A DNA stretch of 47,004 nucleotides from Gemmatimonadota bacterium. Lineage in GTDB: Bacteria > Gemmatimonadota > Gemmatimonadetes > Gemmatimonadales > GWC2-71-9. Every line of letters starts with the position of its first letter. Position 1 is the stretch's first letter. Shown piece by piece: positions 27,784-37,670 of this stretch. The stretch covers positions 1-47,004 of the forward strand of contig QHVB01000038.1 in NCBI GenBank assembly GCA_003222195.1, written 5' to 3'. The notes under the pieces were generated by a model. The model made no database searches. It saw only the letters and a list, made by a program, of their open reading frames with translations, and was not told where the DNA came from. A program made the translations under genes and the position numbers.

Positions 27784-29512
27784 TGGAATCATCCTCAAAC
27801 TCGCGGTACGCACCAAACCGCGCCAATCGATCTTCGCCGAGCTGAGACGGCACCGGCACGCACGGTTCGTGCAGTTTCTGGCAGAGCTCATTCCACAACA
27901 TCGTTCGTACGTAACGCTGGTGGATTTTCTGGAACGGGACGGATAGCAGAAGTTCTTTCGCCCTCTGCAATTCTCCTTTGTCGATCAGCAGCTGCACGCG
28001 TCGCTCGACGACCCGCTCGTCCTCGATTGGGTCCGCTTCATCCAGCCATCGCTCGCGTTCGGGGATCGTTTCGGCTCCCGCGCGGCGCAGCACGTCGTCG
28101 CGCTCCGCAACGATCTGCGGATGCGACTGCAACGTCGCTTCGCGAATCGAGCGGAAGGCCCGCCTGGCGCCCTCGACATCACCGTCGAGTCTGAGCAGCC
28201 TGGCGAAGAGCGCCTGAGCCACGCCCAGATTGCTCGCGGCAAGGACGCGCATCGCGTCCTCTTTTTGGCCCCGTCCTGCGAGCCAGGCACCATAATGGAA
28301 TCTCCACCGGTCGACCGTGGCGTTGGGCGCACTCCCAATCGCCCACTCAAAGGCCGCACCGAGACCTTCCATACCCGAAGGCGCCCACCGGCACTCATCT
28401 GCTTGAGGCGGCTCGCGTAATCCGCCCTTGGTCTTGTGTGCGCTCGCGAGATCCTTCCACACCCGGACTTCATCCTCACGGGCCCAATCGAAGAGCGGAA
28501 CCTCGCTGCTCGGTCTGAGCTGGATGTCGGGAACCGTTAGGGAGGGGATGTCGCGGGCTTCATCGGCCGGAATCCAGAACTCGACGTGCCATCGTGTCTC
28601 GTGGGGCTGGAGCATCAACTTCGTCGCCTGATCCTTGAGCGGCCCACCCTGGATCTCCACATACGCTCGCGTCGCCCACGCGCGGTCCTCCCCGACGCCA
28701 TAGCTCCACAACTTCATTCCGGGTGCCAGCGAGGCATCGGCAACGTGATAGAGTCCGGACCCCAGGGAGGGTGTAAAGGCACCAAATGCGTTTACGTCCT
28801 TTGTCTTCCAGAAAAAGCCCGTCATCTCCTCAATATCGGATTCGCACCTCGGACCGGAACGCCGCCAGTCGATGACGCGCAGCGAGGACGAATGGCTCAA
28901 CACCTCGCCGTCAGGAAAACAAAACTCCGTGTCCGGCGCCGACGGCAACGCGGCATTGGACCACGACATCCAGGGGTAGGCCGATGGTCCAGGATTGTGA
29001 AACACGGCGCGCTGTGTGAGAAAATCGTCACCGGGGCCGAGGGAGTATTCGACCGACCACTGCATGCCAAAGTGCAGCTCCCGCTCCCCGCAGGTCACAT
29101 AGACGCGTGATGTCGTACGATCGATCCGGGAGAGTACGGGCTCGTTCTGCGTGGGAGAATGAGAAATCGGAAAGCTGACCGCGATCCCGCCGGCGACAAA
29201 AGCGAATCGCGGTAATATCCGCACCGGCTTGATGACGTCCGGCGCGTACAGCACCTCTTTGCCTGAGCCCTTATGAATGAGGGATGTGACCCTACCGCCG
29301 AGATCAGGGCAGATGACTACTCGGAGTCGATCATTCTCCAACGCGATGAACCGGTACTGCTTCCGTACCGGTCGCGGCGAGGTTTCTACGTAGCTGACGT
29401 AGGGATAGACACCATCGGGATCGAATGCCGTCGGGACCGGACCAGCCGGCGTGAGTTTATGCGTGAGGACGTCACCCTGAAACTCAGTACAGATTACGGC
29501 GTTATCGCCCAA
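27749..29512 (-). CDS. DUF5107 (sugar-mutarotase-like) protein with C-terminal helical repeats
   Basis: A 587-residue protein without a signal peptide. The N-terminal half is a DUF5107 domain of the galactose-mutarotase/aldose-epimerase fold: YRFIALENDRLRVVICPDLGGRV, then VIKPVRILPRF and VAGGIAVSFPISHSP. The C-terminal half (about 400-560) is helical and TPR-like. The only usable start is a TTG at 29512 that overlaps the preceding gene by 11 bases. The last residues (GRLELPAS) are antisense translation of tRNA-Arg. Family members usually accompany carbohydrate-use genes; this one closes the sugar locus. Exact activity unknown. Confidence 0.85.
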   Translation of the reverse strand: MGDNAVICTEFQGDVLTHKLTPAGPVPTAFDPDGVYPYVSYVETSPRPVRKQYRFIALENDRLRVVICPDLGGRVTSLIHKGSGKEVLYAPDVIKPVRILPRFAFVAGGIAVSFPISHSPTQNEPVLSRIDRTTSRVYVTCGERELHFGMQWSVEYSLGPGDDFLTQRAVFHNPGPSAYPWMSWSNAALPSAPDTEFCFPDGEVLSHSSSLRVIDWRRSGPRCESDIEEMTGFFWKTKDVNAFGAFTPSLGSGLYHVADASLAPGMKLWSYGVGEDRAWATRAYVEIQGGPLKDQATKLMLQPHETRWHVEFWIPADEARDIPSLTVPDIQLRPSSEVPLFDWAREDEVRVWKDLASAHKTKGGLREPPQADECRWAPSGMEGLGAAFEWAIGSAPNATVDRWRFHYGAWLAGRGQKEDAMRVLAASNLGVAQALFARLLRLDGDVEGARRAFRSIREATLQSHPQIVAERDDVLRRAGAETIPERERWLDEADPIEDERVVERRVQLLIDKGELQRAKELLLSVPFQKIHQRYVRTMLWNELCQKLHEPCVPVPSQLGEDRLARFGAYREFEDDSMRPGRLELPAS

Positions 29513-31319
29513 GTCGGTCGCTCAACGCCTCCAGCATGCGCAGGCCTTTGTGGACGGCTTCCGTGATCCTCGACTGATCATAATTCCGTTTGCTGTAATC
29601 CGGATCGCCGACAAAGGTACGCAACAGAGCGTCCAGATCTCGCAGCTGGCGTCCCGACGCCCGAGCCTTCAGGATCTTGATCTTCTCATAGTCCACGATC
29701 CCTTCGCGCAGCTTCTCAAAGCGCACGCTGCTGCCCGCGCCCGGATAGACGAGAAACTCGTCTCCCGCGGGCCACAACGCGTGGCGGGCGTCACGCACCG
29801 GATCGGCCGGCCAGGCATCGTAGGCCCAGCGTAAGAAACCATCATATCCGTACGCCGCCGCATACCAACCGATGTACCGGCCTTCAATCGGCGGCGAAAA
29901 CACGAAGGTGTTGGGCTTTTGCGGTGTGCAGCACACGTAGTAGGTGGTTGTGGACCCTCGCGCGGAACGCGCCCTAAGCTCCTGCTGGCTCGGCTCACTG
30001 GTGATGATGGGAGAGTAATCGTCGAGCAGCGAGTCCAACTCCGTATGCCAGTTGCCGGCGTAGGTGATCTTCCATTTGGGAGAATGCGCCCTGATCACGC
30101 GGATCGCGGCGAGGGTGAGCGGCATTTCATTTTCGTTGATGCCGAGATAGGTGCGATCGAACCAGCCGCGCTGCTCCAGGTGGGCCTTGAGATCGTCGAG
30201 AAACACGCGCCACACCGCCGCGAATGTCGCGGAGTCGGGCGCCCATGTCTCGGAGACGTAGTTTCCAGAGCGCCCGTCGAGGTAGCGGAAGCGGTTCCCC
30301 CAGGGCAGCGGCGTATAGATCGTGATCGCTTTCGTCACGCCGACGGCGGTGGCCAGCTCAACGTACTGATCGAAGATGTTGTAATCGAATTTCCAAGTCC
30401 CATCAGCCCGCTTGGTCCATTCGATCATTGCCCCTTCGATCATGTAGGAATTGTCCGACCAGGGGGAATGAACGGCGTAGGTCGTGATGTACTTCCCGCC
30501 GGCATCCGCGTACAACTTGAGATGCCGCCGCAATAGTGCTTTGTGTTCTTCCGACCAGGGTTCGACGTGATAGTACCAGGCCACTACCCAGGGATTCTGC
30601 CATAAGTCCAATCTGAACTTCCAATCACCAGGAGGCGGCAAGGTTTGGTCTTGGACCGTGATTGCTACCCGCAGTGTCGCACGGCCTTTTTCAGAACTGA
30701 CGTCCACTGTTCCCCGGTACACGCCGGGTGACGTGCCCGCGGGAATGTCCAGCGACAGCCAGATCGGCCTGACGCTGTGCGCTGGCAGATCGAACCGTTG
30801 GAACGGCTCCAGCCGGTCCGGCATGAGATAGGGCGGGTTCGAATCCGTCGCGCCACAGCTGACCTCGTTAGCGCCGTAGGGGTAGTTCGAGACGACATAA
30901 CGGACCAGATAGACCTGCGCGTTGCGGCTCGCGAGCGTGGCGCCGTTCGCGTTGACGAGATCGCTTACGGCGACGCGTATCTGGTTCACGGTATCCGGTG
31001 ACCAAACCACCAGCTCCGCATTCAACCGTTCGCCTTTCCAGCCGGTGGCTTCCCACATCTGGGATTGCTGCGGCAGGTCCGGCACCTCGCTGCGGAAGTA
31101 TGCCTGGTCGGTGGAAGCGAACGAGACGTTGAGCGCCTTCGGTTGGAGCGCCCACCTTTGTGGATTGCTCGGCGCGTCGAACGTGTATTCCGGTTGAAAG
31201 TGGAACGGCGGAACACGGACTTTGGCAGGATCAAGGCGTGCGCGCTGGATTCCGTCCTGGCCCTGCACCTGGGCGGTGACCAAACACGAGAGGCAACAGG
31301 CCGTCAGGATGCGGCGCAT
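29502..31319 (-). CDS. GH123-like / DUF4091 putative glycosidase
   Basis: A 605-residue exported protein from an ATG sharing one base with the susD stop (TGATG). The signal peptide ends near QVQGQ (about residue 21). A beta-sandwich domain (about 45-225) precedes a catalytic-type TIM barrel (about 235-520) of the DUF4091/GH123 kind. GH123 enzymes remove terminal beta-N-acetylgalactosamine by substrate-assisted catalysis using an adjacent Asp-Glu pair. The matching spot here appears to be GINENEMP (Asn395-Glu396), with Asn where Asp is expected, so activity on an N-acetylated sugar is unproven. It probably acts in the periplasm on glycan brought in by SusCD. Confidence 0.78.
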   Translation of the reverse strand: MRRILTACCLSCLVTAQVQGQDGIQRARLDPAKVRVPPFHFQPEYTFDAPSNPQRWALQPKALNVSFASTDQAYFRSEVPDLPQQSQMWEATGWKGERLNAELVVWSPDTVNQIRVAVSDLVNANGATLASRNAQVYLVRYVVSNYPYGANEVSCGATDSNPPYLMPDRLEPFQRFDLPAHSVRPIWLSLDIPAGTSPGVYRGTVDVSSEKGRATLRVAITVQDQTLPPPGDWKFRLDLWQNPWVVAWYYHVEPWSEEHKALLRRHLKLYADAGGKYITTYAVHSPWSDNSYMIEGAMIEWTKRADGTWKFDYNIFDQYVELATAVGVTKAITIYTPLPWGNRFRYLDGRSGNYVSETWAPDSATFAAVWRVFLDDLKAHLEQRGWFDRTYLGINENEMPLTLAAIRVIRAHSPKWKITYAGNWHTELDSLLDDYSPIITSEPSQQELRARSARGSTTTYYVCCTPQKPNTFVFSPPIEGRYIGWYAAAYGYDGFLRWAYDAWPADPVRDARHALWPAGDEFLVYPGAGSSVRFEKLREGIVDYEKIKILKARASGRQLRDLDALLRTFVGDPDYSKRNYDQSRITEAVHKGLRMLEALSDRLGR

Positions 31320-32971
31320 CACCAGCCCGGGTTCTGAGTGAGCGTGCCGTGCGACAATTGAATCTGCTGCAACGGAATCGGATCGAGATAATGCTTCGGG
31401 ACGACGAATTGGCGTGAGGCCGCCGCCTCCGCGACTATGAAGCCGTTGGCATCGACCTGGATATCCGAACCAATCTGCAAGCCGGGATAGCGGGTTTGAT
31501 ATTCCGTGCCGACGAATTTGACGCCCCTGAGGGCCTGCGGCATCTCGGTTTCCGCCGTCTTCCAGCGCCGCAGGTCGTCACGCCGGTATCCCTCGAAGGC
31601 CAATTCCACGGTCCGTTCTCTCCGGATCTCCGTCAACATGTCCAACCCGTTGGCGGATACAAAGCCGTTGGTCAACGACGGCATGCCCGCCCGGGCACGC
31701 AGCAGATTGATCGTCCGGTTCAGGTCGGCGTCAGAGATCACACCGTCGCGCTCAAAGAGGGCCTCGGCGAGAATCAACAACACCTCGCCGTAGCGAAATT
31801 CCTTGAAGTCATACTCGCCGGCAAACTGCGTCGCCTCGACCGTTTCGTCCAAGAATTTGCGCAGCATGTAGCCGGTGCGGGTCGCGTTACTGCCGGAGAA
31901 ACCCGGAAAAACCGGCTGGAACCCGCTCTCCTGGAACACGTCGCTGCCCGGGACGACAAACGTCATCGCCATTCTGGGGTCGCGGTTCTGGAATTCACTC
32001 TTTAGCGAATCGTATCCCTTGAACAGCGGCGAGCTGGTGATGGGCAAGCCGTCCGTGGCCAGATACATGTCCGCCAGCTTCTTCGTGGGGATCATGTAAT
32101 TGAACCACAGCTCCCGAGTCCAATTGTGCGTGGCGCGGCCGGCGTAATAGCGCCGCGCCAAAATCACCTCCGGGCTGTCATCCCCTTGCAGGATGAACAA
32201 GTACTTGTAGCTCTGCGCGCCCTGGCCGGCATACAGTTGATACTCACCCGATGCGACGAGTTGGTCCGCGGCAGTGATCGCGGCCGTGAGCATCGCGGTG
32301 GGGCTCCCTTCCGCGTGGTACTTGAGCCACGTGGCCTGGTACAGCGCCGCCCGGGCCTTCAGCGCGAGTGCCGCGCCTTGGGTCACCCGGCCCATCTCGT
32401 CGGCGCCGAGCTGACTCTGCTTGAGGAGCTTCGGCACGGCGTTGTCCAAGTCAGCGAGGATGAAATCGATGATTTGTTGTTGGGTGGATCGCGCCGTGTA
32501 GACCTCTGGCGAGGTCACGTCGAGCACTTTGGTGATCAGCGGCACGCCGCCGTAGGTCTTCACCAGGTTCCAGTAGTGATACGCCCGGAAGAACAGCGCT
32601 TCACCGACCCAGCGATCGATCTGCGTTCCCAATCCGGATTCCGCGGCTTTCGTGAGCAAATAGTTGGTGGCGCGGATGCCTGCATAGGACTTATCCCACA
32701 AGTCGGAATTGGCAGCCGGCAGATACGACCCATTACTCACGGACGACATTTGCGTGCTACCGCTGCCGGTCGCAATATCCGAACTGATTTCGGTCCAGTT
32801 ATCGGCGCCTTGCAACCCGTAATAGAAATCATTGGCAGCGAGTCTGAACTGGTCTGGAGTCTTCCAGAACGAGGCGTCGGAGACCTGATCCTTCGGACCG
32901 AGAGTCAGGTCCTTGCAGCCCAGCGCCAGCATGAGGAGGGCGCCGGTATATGTGACAGTGAGCCGGTTCAT
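31319..32971 (-). CDS. SusD/RagB-family lipoprotein of the sugar locus
   Basis: A 550-residue SusD-like lipoprotein. The lipobox is at Cys19 (LALGC), followed by the DQVSDASFWKTPDQFRLAANDFYYGL opening that is classical for SusD. The RYGEVLLILAEALFE helix and the WKTAETEMPQALRGVKF end region are also typical. It differs markedly from the two SusDs in the left part of the window and is closer to the standard Bacteroidetes form. It follows susC by 14 bases and is coupled to the glycosidase-like gene, so it should capture the glycan at the cell surface. Confidence 0.93.
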   Translation of the reverse strand: MNRLTVTYTGALLMLALGCKDLTLGPKDQVSDASFWKTPDQFRLAANDFYYGLQGADNWTEISSDIATGSGSTQMSSVSNGSYLPAANSDLWDKSYAGIRATNYLLTKAAESGLGTQIDRWVGEALFFRAYHYWNLVKTYGGVPLITKVLDVTSPEVYTARSTQQQIIDFILADLDNAVPKLLKQSQLGADEMGRVTQGAALALKARAALYQATWLKYHAEGSPTAMLTAAITAADQLVASGEYQLYAGQGAQSYKYLFILQGDDSPEVILARRYYAGRATHNWTRELWFNYMIPTKKLADMYLATDGLPITSSPLFKGYDSLKSEFQNRDPRMAMTFVVPGSDVFQESGFQPVFPGFSGSNATRTGYMLRKFLDETVEATQFAGEYDFKEFRYGEVLLILAEALFERDGVISDADLNRTINLLRARAGMPSLTNGFVSANGLDMLTEIRRERTVELAFEGYRRDDLRRWKTAETEMPQALRGVKFVGTEYQTRYPGLQIGSDIQVDANGFIVAEAAASRQFVVPKHYLDPIPLQQIQLSHGTLTQNPGW

Positions 32972-32985
32972 GAATGGGCGCCCCG

Positions 32986-35900
32986 TTAGAAGGTGATATC
33001 CATGCCGAAGGAGTACAGCCGCTGGAATGGATAATTGAAGCCAAGCGCGGGCGATTCAGGATCCCAGCCGCCCTTCACGTTGTGCTTTTCCCAGAGGTCG
33101 AACCCGCTAAAATAGACTCTCGCTCGCGTCATTCTTGCCCGCGCGATCAGACGCTCGGGGAGGGAAAACCCGATCTGCAGGTTTTTCAGCCGCAGATAGG
33201 CCGCATTAGTCGCCTGTAACGTGGACGGCTGATAGTTCCAAAACCGGATGTTGCCATGCGTGAGTCGGGGATAGGGAGCGTTGGGACGATCTTCATTCCA
33301 TGTCTGGTTGTAGTAAAACAGCGGCGGTTGTCTCCACCAGTCGCTCCACGGCATCCGGTACTCGCCGTCCCTAAACAGTGTCCGTTTCCCGACACCCTGC
33401 ATGAAGATGCTCACATCGAGGCGCCGCCACTTCGCGTCGAGATTGAGGCCATACGTGTACCGCGGTGACGTGTTCCCCAGATAGACGACGTCCCCGTCTT
33501 TACCCGGGGTATCGCCGTACAAGCTGATTTTCCCGTCGCCGTTCACGTCCTTGTATCGCGCATCGCCGATCCCGATGTCGCTGGGGACGCCCGGGATTTT
33601 TTTGTAGGCATCGAGCTCCGCCTGGGTGCGGATCAGCCCATCGAACACGTAGCCGAAGTACGAACTGACCGGATAGCCTTCCCGGATGTAGTTCCAGCCC
33701 AAGTCGTAGGTGTCCTGCCCTCCGTAGTTCACGACCTTGTTCTTGGCATCACTGAGACTCGCTCGCGCAGAAACTTGAACGGCGCGAACGTGACCTTTCC
33801 ATCCCAATGATGTTTCGAAGCCCCAGGTCTTGACCCGGCCCGCATTCGAGTATGGCGGCACGGCACCCAGGATGCTGGGATAGGCAACGGGAACGAGCAT
33901 GTCGCGATTGTTCTTGATGAAATAGTCAAACGTGAAGTCGAGCTTCGAAGACAACAGGGTCGCGTCCACGCCCACGTTGCTCGTGGCGATCGTCTCCCAC
34001 GTCCTGTTCGTGGAAACCATGCCGGAGAGGTATGCCGATTGATCCTGTCTCCCCGCGCCGAAGGGATAATACGGATCATACGGCCACTGCCTGCCGATGG
34101 TGATCAGTTGGAGGTAGTCATAGAGACCGATGCCTTCCTGATTCCCGTTTTCTCCGTACGAGGCGCGTAGTTTCAGATTATCGAACAGGGCGAGGTGACG
34201 GCGCGCAAATGGCTCTTCGGAGACCCGCCAGGCGACCGACACACCGGGGAAGAACCCCCACCGTTTGTCGGGGGAGAAACGGGAGCTCCCATCGTAGCGG
34301 AGCGTGGCATCGAGGAGGTACTTGTTGCTGAAGCCATAACTCAAGCGGGAGAAGAGCGATCGGATCGCCCACTGCTCACCGCCGCCGCCGGTCGCCATGT
34401 TGCCGGTCGAGCCGAGATTGAGTCCCCACACGTCCTGGCTCGTAAAGTCGGATCTGCCGGCCTGGAACCAATCCAGGTCGTGGTCTTCGTGCGACACGCC
34501 CCCCATGAGCTCGACAGCGTGCCGCTCACCGAACGTCCTGCTGAACTCGGCATACCCGACGTAGTTTCTGTTGAGTGTGGTCCCATTGTACCGGGTTACC
34601 CAGTTCTGATCGGGATTCGCGATGGAATAGTAGGCGATGCTGCTGTCATCCCACCGGTATAACGGGGAAGACTTGCCGATGTCGGTGTTGTCCTCCGTCC
34701 GGTAATTGATGCCGGACTGGAGATTCAGCTTCAGTCCATCCAACGGCTCGACGATCAACTTGAAATTGGTATTGACACCGCGCGTGGCAAACGTGGCCGT
34801 CGCGGCTTCCTTGGCCTGCGCGACGGCGTTCCCCCACCCCCCTTGAGCAAAAAAGTGTTGACCACTCCGTGTATAAATGGGATGGTTGGGCATGCCGAAG
34901 ATCGCTTCCACGACGAGCCACGGACAGCTACACCACGACGCGTGGCTGAGGCCGCCGATGTCCGACCTGTCCTGATTGTCGAGCGACAGTTTTGACTCCA
35001 ACCGGATCCGCCTGGAAAAATCGTAGTCGTAATTCAGTCTGAGGTTATAGCGCCTGTTATTGTCGTTGGCATAGCGAATCACGCCATTCAGGTCGGAATA
35101 GCCCGCCGAGACGTAGTAGCTGGAATTCTGGCCTCCTCCGGAAACCGTCAGCGTGTGCTTCTGCTCAAATCCGTCTTCGAACACGGCTTTCCGCCAATCG
35201 GTGGACGTAAAAAAGAGCATCCACCCCGAACTGCCGTAGATCGGGTGCGGGATGGGATTGGGATCGCCCGCTTTTACCCGTGCCAGCAGGTCGGGCGTAT
35301 ACAACGGCGCCGCGCCGTTGTGGATATTCGCCTCATTATCCATGATCGCCATCTGATAGTTATTAGGAGTATCCATCATCCCAGTCAGTTTGGTGATCGC
35401 GGCGTTGGTGCTGTACGTAAACGTTGGCGCACCGCGCGCGCCTTTCTTGGTCGTTACAAGCAGGACTCCATCAGCCGCACGGGCTCCATAGATAGACGCG
35501 GCGGCATCCTTCAACACCGAGATGGTTTCGATGTCGGCGGGGTTTAACAGATCGAGGTTTCCCGGGATGCCATCGATCAACACGAGCGGAGAATTCCCTC
35601 CGCTGGAGGCGTACAACTGCTGCGGGTCTTTGGGAATGGATGAAACGCCCCGCAGATTGAGACTAAAGTCTTCGACTCCGGGTTGTCCCCCCGAGCGCTC
35701 CACCACCACTCCTGGAATGACGCCCTGAATGGCCGTGAGCGTGTTCGTGATCGGGCGAGATTCCAGCGCTTCCGAACCAATGGAAGCAACGGCTCCGGTG
35801 ACATTCTCCCTCGTCTTTTCACCGTAGCCCACGGCCACGACCGCCTCCAGCTCGATGGCCTGCGCCTTGAGCTGAAGGTTCACGATCGCCTGCTGCCCCT

Positions 35901-36537
35901 CCGCGACGACGACGGTGGTGTCGGCGGGCGTGTAGCCCAGCATCCGGGCCCGCAGCCGTTGCGTCCCCACCGGCACGCTGGCGATGACATAGTGGCCCGC
36001 GCTGTCGGTCTCGGTGGTGAGCCGCGTCCCGGCGACGCTCACGATAGCGCGCGCCAGAGGCTGGCTGTTCTCCGCCGCCGTGACCGTTCCGGCGATGGAA
36101 CCCAACTGCACGGCCGGCCCCTCGGGCCGTTTGACCAAGGTGGCACGGCCATCCGTCGTGAACACAATGTCCACGCCCGCGTCGAGCAGCACGTCCGTCA
36201 GTGCCGCCGCGACAGTAATGCGGTCCGCGCGCAGACTCACAGTGGCGTCGATCGGCAACACGTCGTCGGCGTATACCAGATTGAGTCTCGCTTGCCGGGA
36301 GATCTCTGCGAGCGCCTGCTTGAGCGGGACGCCGTCAAACGCGAGCGAGAGCGGTTGCCGCAACACCGCCGAGCGCTTGAGGTCAACCGGTACCGGCTCC
36401 GAGCGCTCCGCCATTGCCAGCAGGAATCGCGGGGCCCGGCTTGCGCCCGGGCTACTCGCGTATTGCGCAGCGGCGCCTGGCGGGAATAGCGCCAGCACCG
36501 TTGCCAGCATGAGCAGGAACAACGCAACGCGGTTCAT
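32986..36537 (-). CDS. SusC/RagA-family TonB-linked transporter with STN signalling domain
   Basis: A 1183-residue TonB-dependent transducer. A signal peptide (ends about residue 24) is followed by an STN domain (about 58-125: LKQALAEISRQARLNLVYADDVL), a carboxypeptidase-regulatory-like domain (about 148-225: GSIAGTVTAAENSQPLARAIVSV), a plug (VGYGEKTRENVTGAVASI) and a barrel ending RLYSFGMDITF. The STN domain is what contacts FecR-type sensors, and a fecR gene lies 33 bases upstream, so this transporter likely reports substrate to the ECF sigma factor at 40897-41499. GGGGAG ribosome site. Confidence 0.95.
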   Translation of the reverse strand: MNRVALFLLMLATVLALFPPGAAAQYASSPGASRAPRFLLAMAERSEPVPVDLKRSAVLRQPLSLAFDGVPLKQALAEISRQARLNLVYADDVLPIDATVSLRADRITVAAALTDVLLDAGVDIVFTTDGRATLVKRPEGPAVQLGSIAGTVTAAENSQPLARAIVSVAGTRLTTETDSAGHYVIASVPVGTQRLRARMLGYTPADTTVVVAEGQQAIVNLQLKAQAIELEAVVAVGYGEKTRENVTGAVASIGSEALESRPITNTLTAIQGVIPGVVVERSGGQPGVEDFSLNLRGVSSIPKDPQQLYASSGGNSPLVLIDGIPGNLDLLNPADIETISVLKDAAASIYGARAADGVLLVTTKKGARGAPTFTYSTNAAITKLTGMMDTPNNYQMAIMDNEANIHNGAAPLYTPDLLARVKAGDPNPIPHPIYGSSGWMLFFTSTDWRKAVFEDGFEQKHTLTVSGGGQNSSYYVSAGYSDLNGVIRYANDNNRRYNLRLNYDYDFSRRIRLESKLSLDNQDRSDIGGLSHASWCSCPWLVVEAIFGMPNHPIYTRSGQHFFAQGGWGNAVAQAKEAATATFATRGVNTNFKLIVEPLDGLKLNLQSGINYRTEDNTDIGKSSPLYRWDDSSIAYYSIANPDQNWVTRYNGTTLNRNYVGYAEFSRTFGERHAVELMGGVSHEDHDLDWFQAGRSDFTSQDVWGLNLGSTGNMATGGGGEQWAIRSLFSRLSYGFSNKYLLDATLRYDGSSRFSPDKRWGFFPGVSVAWRVSEEPFARRHLALFDNLKLRASYGENGNQEGIGLYDYLQLITIGRQWPYDPYYPFGAGRQDQSAYLSGMVSTNRTWETIATSNVGVDATLLSSKLDFTFDYFIKNNRDMLVPVAYPSILGAVPPYSNAGRVKTWGFETSLGWKGHVRAVQVSARASLSDAKNKVVNYGGQDTYDLGWNYIREGYPVSSYFGYVFDGLIRTQAELDAYKKIPGVPSDIGIGDARYKDVNGDGKISLYGDTPGKDGDVVYLGNTSPRYTYGLNLDAKWRRLDVSIFMQGVGKRTLFRDGEYRMPWSDWWRQPPLFYYNQTWNEDRPNAPYPRLTHGNIRFWNYQPSTLQATNAAYLRLKNLQIGFSLPERLIARARMTRARVYFSGFDLWEKHNVKGGWDPESPALGFNYPFQRLYSFGMDITF

Positions 36538-36570
36538 AGGCCTACTCCCCGAAAGCAGACGGCATGAGGG

Positions 36571-37581
36571 TTACCTACCGTTCTGAAGCACGAACACAGC
36601 CCCCCCTCCAGCGCCGCGGTCGACGCGCAGGCCGAGGGTCAACGCAATCCGTTGCAGGACCAGGTCGATCGGCTCGTTGGTGAATGTTGCCGTGAGCCGG
36701 CGTGCGGCCAGCGCGCTATCGGAGTCTCCCAGGCGGATCTCGACGTCGTACCACCGTCCGAGCGTGAGCACGACGTCACGCAAGGGCGCGCCGTCGAAGG
36801 CGAGAACGCCGCTGGTCCACGCCAGCTGGCGCGCGACGTCGATCCCGCGTCGCAACGTGACGCCGTTGTTGGCATCGAGCCGTCCCAAATCCCGGGCCTC
36901 GAGCACGAGTCCGGGTTGGGCATTAGGTGGAGCATCATGTGTGACCGCTGTCCGGGCCGTATCGGCCCGCCAAAACGCGACGCGCCCTTCGGCCACGACG
37001 ACCTCGGTTGCGTTCTGTTCGGAATACGCCCGTACCACGAACGCCGTCCCCAGATCTTCGGTGATGCTGCGCGCCGTGTGGACGCGGAATGGACGGCGCG
37101 TATCGAGGCTGACCTGGAAATACGCTTCGCCGTCGAGGTACACGTCGCGGTGGGCTTTGCCGTAGTCGGCTGTGTAACGAAGCCGGCTCTTGGGCGCGAC
37201 CGTGACCTGCGTGCCATCACGCAGGTGGATGACGGTCCGATGCCCGACCGCTGTGGCGACTTCACGCCACGCCGGCGCGCGCCCCAGCACGGCCCAGCCG
37301 CCGACTACCGCGACGACAACCGCCGCCGCGGCAATCACAGGCACCAGGAACCGCCGAGACGGGCGCAGCGATTTGCTCGCCTTCGCCCACGCCCCCTCAA
37401 CGTTGGCTTGCGGTACCGGCTCGGCGGTGACACGTCTGATGAGCCGGAGGTCTTCGAGCAGCGCGGCGTGCTCGGGGTCTGCTTCGAGCCACTCGCGCAC
37501 CGACTGGGCTTCCGCTGCCGACGCTTCGCCGGCGAGGTAGCGGTCTAGTAGGACATAGAGGCGGTCGTCATCGAGATGCAT
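36571..37581 (-). CDS. FecR-family anti-sigma factor/sensor
   Basis: A 336-residue single-pass inner-membrane protein that holds an ECF sigma factor until signalled by the STN domain of an outer-membrane transporter. The N-terminal cytoplasmic part (1-75, LDRYLAGEASAAEAQSVREWLE) is the sigma-binding domain. One membrane helix spans about 78-100. The FecR domain follows (about 105-205: VGHRTVIHLRDGTQVTVAPKSRLRY; DLGTAFVVRAY). The C-terminal segment (about 255-336) resembles the STN-like DUF4974 domain. Its sigma partner is not adjacent, being 3.3 kb upstream beyond two metabolic genes and an opposite-strand gene. Confidence 0.93.
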   Translation of the reverse strand: MHLDDDRLYVLLDRYLAGEASAAEAQSVREWLEADPEHAALLEDLRLIRRVTAEPVPQANVEGAWAKASKSLRPSRRFLVPVIAAAAVVVAVVGGWAVLGRAPAWREVATAVGHRTVIHLRDGTQVTVAPKSRLRYTADYGKAHRDVYLDGEAYFQVSLDTRRPFRVHTARSITEDLGTAFVVRAYSEQNATEVVVAEGRVAFWRADTARTAVTHDAPPNAQPGLVLEARDLGRLDANNGVTLRRGIDVARQLAWTSGVLAFDGAPLRDVVLTLGRWYDVEIRLGDSDSALAARRLTATFTNEPIDLVLQRIALTLGLRVDRGAGGGAVFVLQNGR

Positions 37582-37670
37582 ACCCTAATAACGGGCCAGT
37601 ACTGTCGCACCCCCAAGCCAAAAGTTGCCAAGACATCGGCATTCCAGAAGGTGGGTCTGACTCCGCTCCC

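Noticed and set aside
36571-37581. Possible iron-citrate regulation because of the FecR name
   Set aside because: FecR/STN circuits are widely used for glycan SusCD systems; neighbours here are sugar genes and nothing points to iron.
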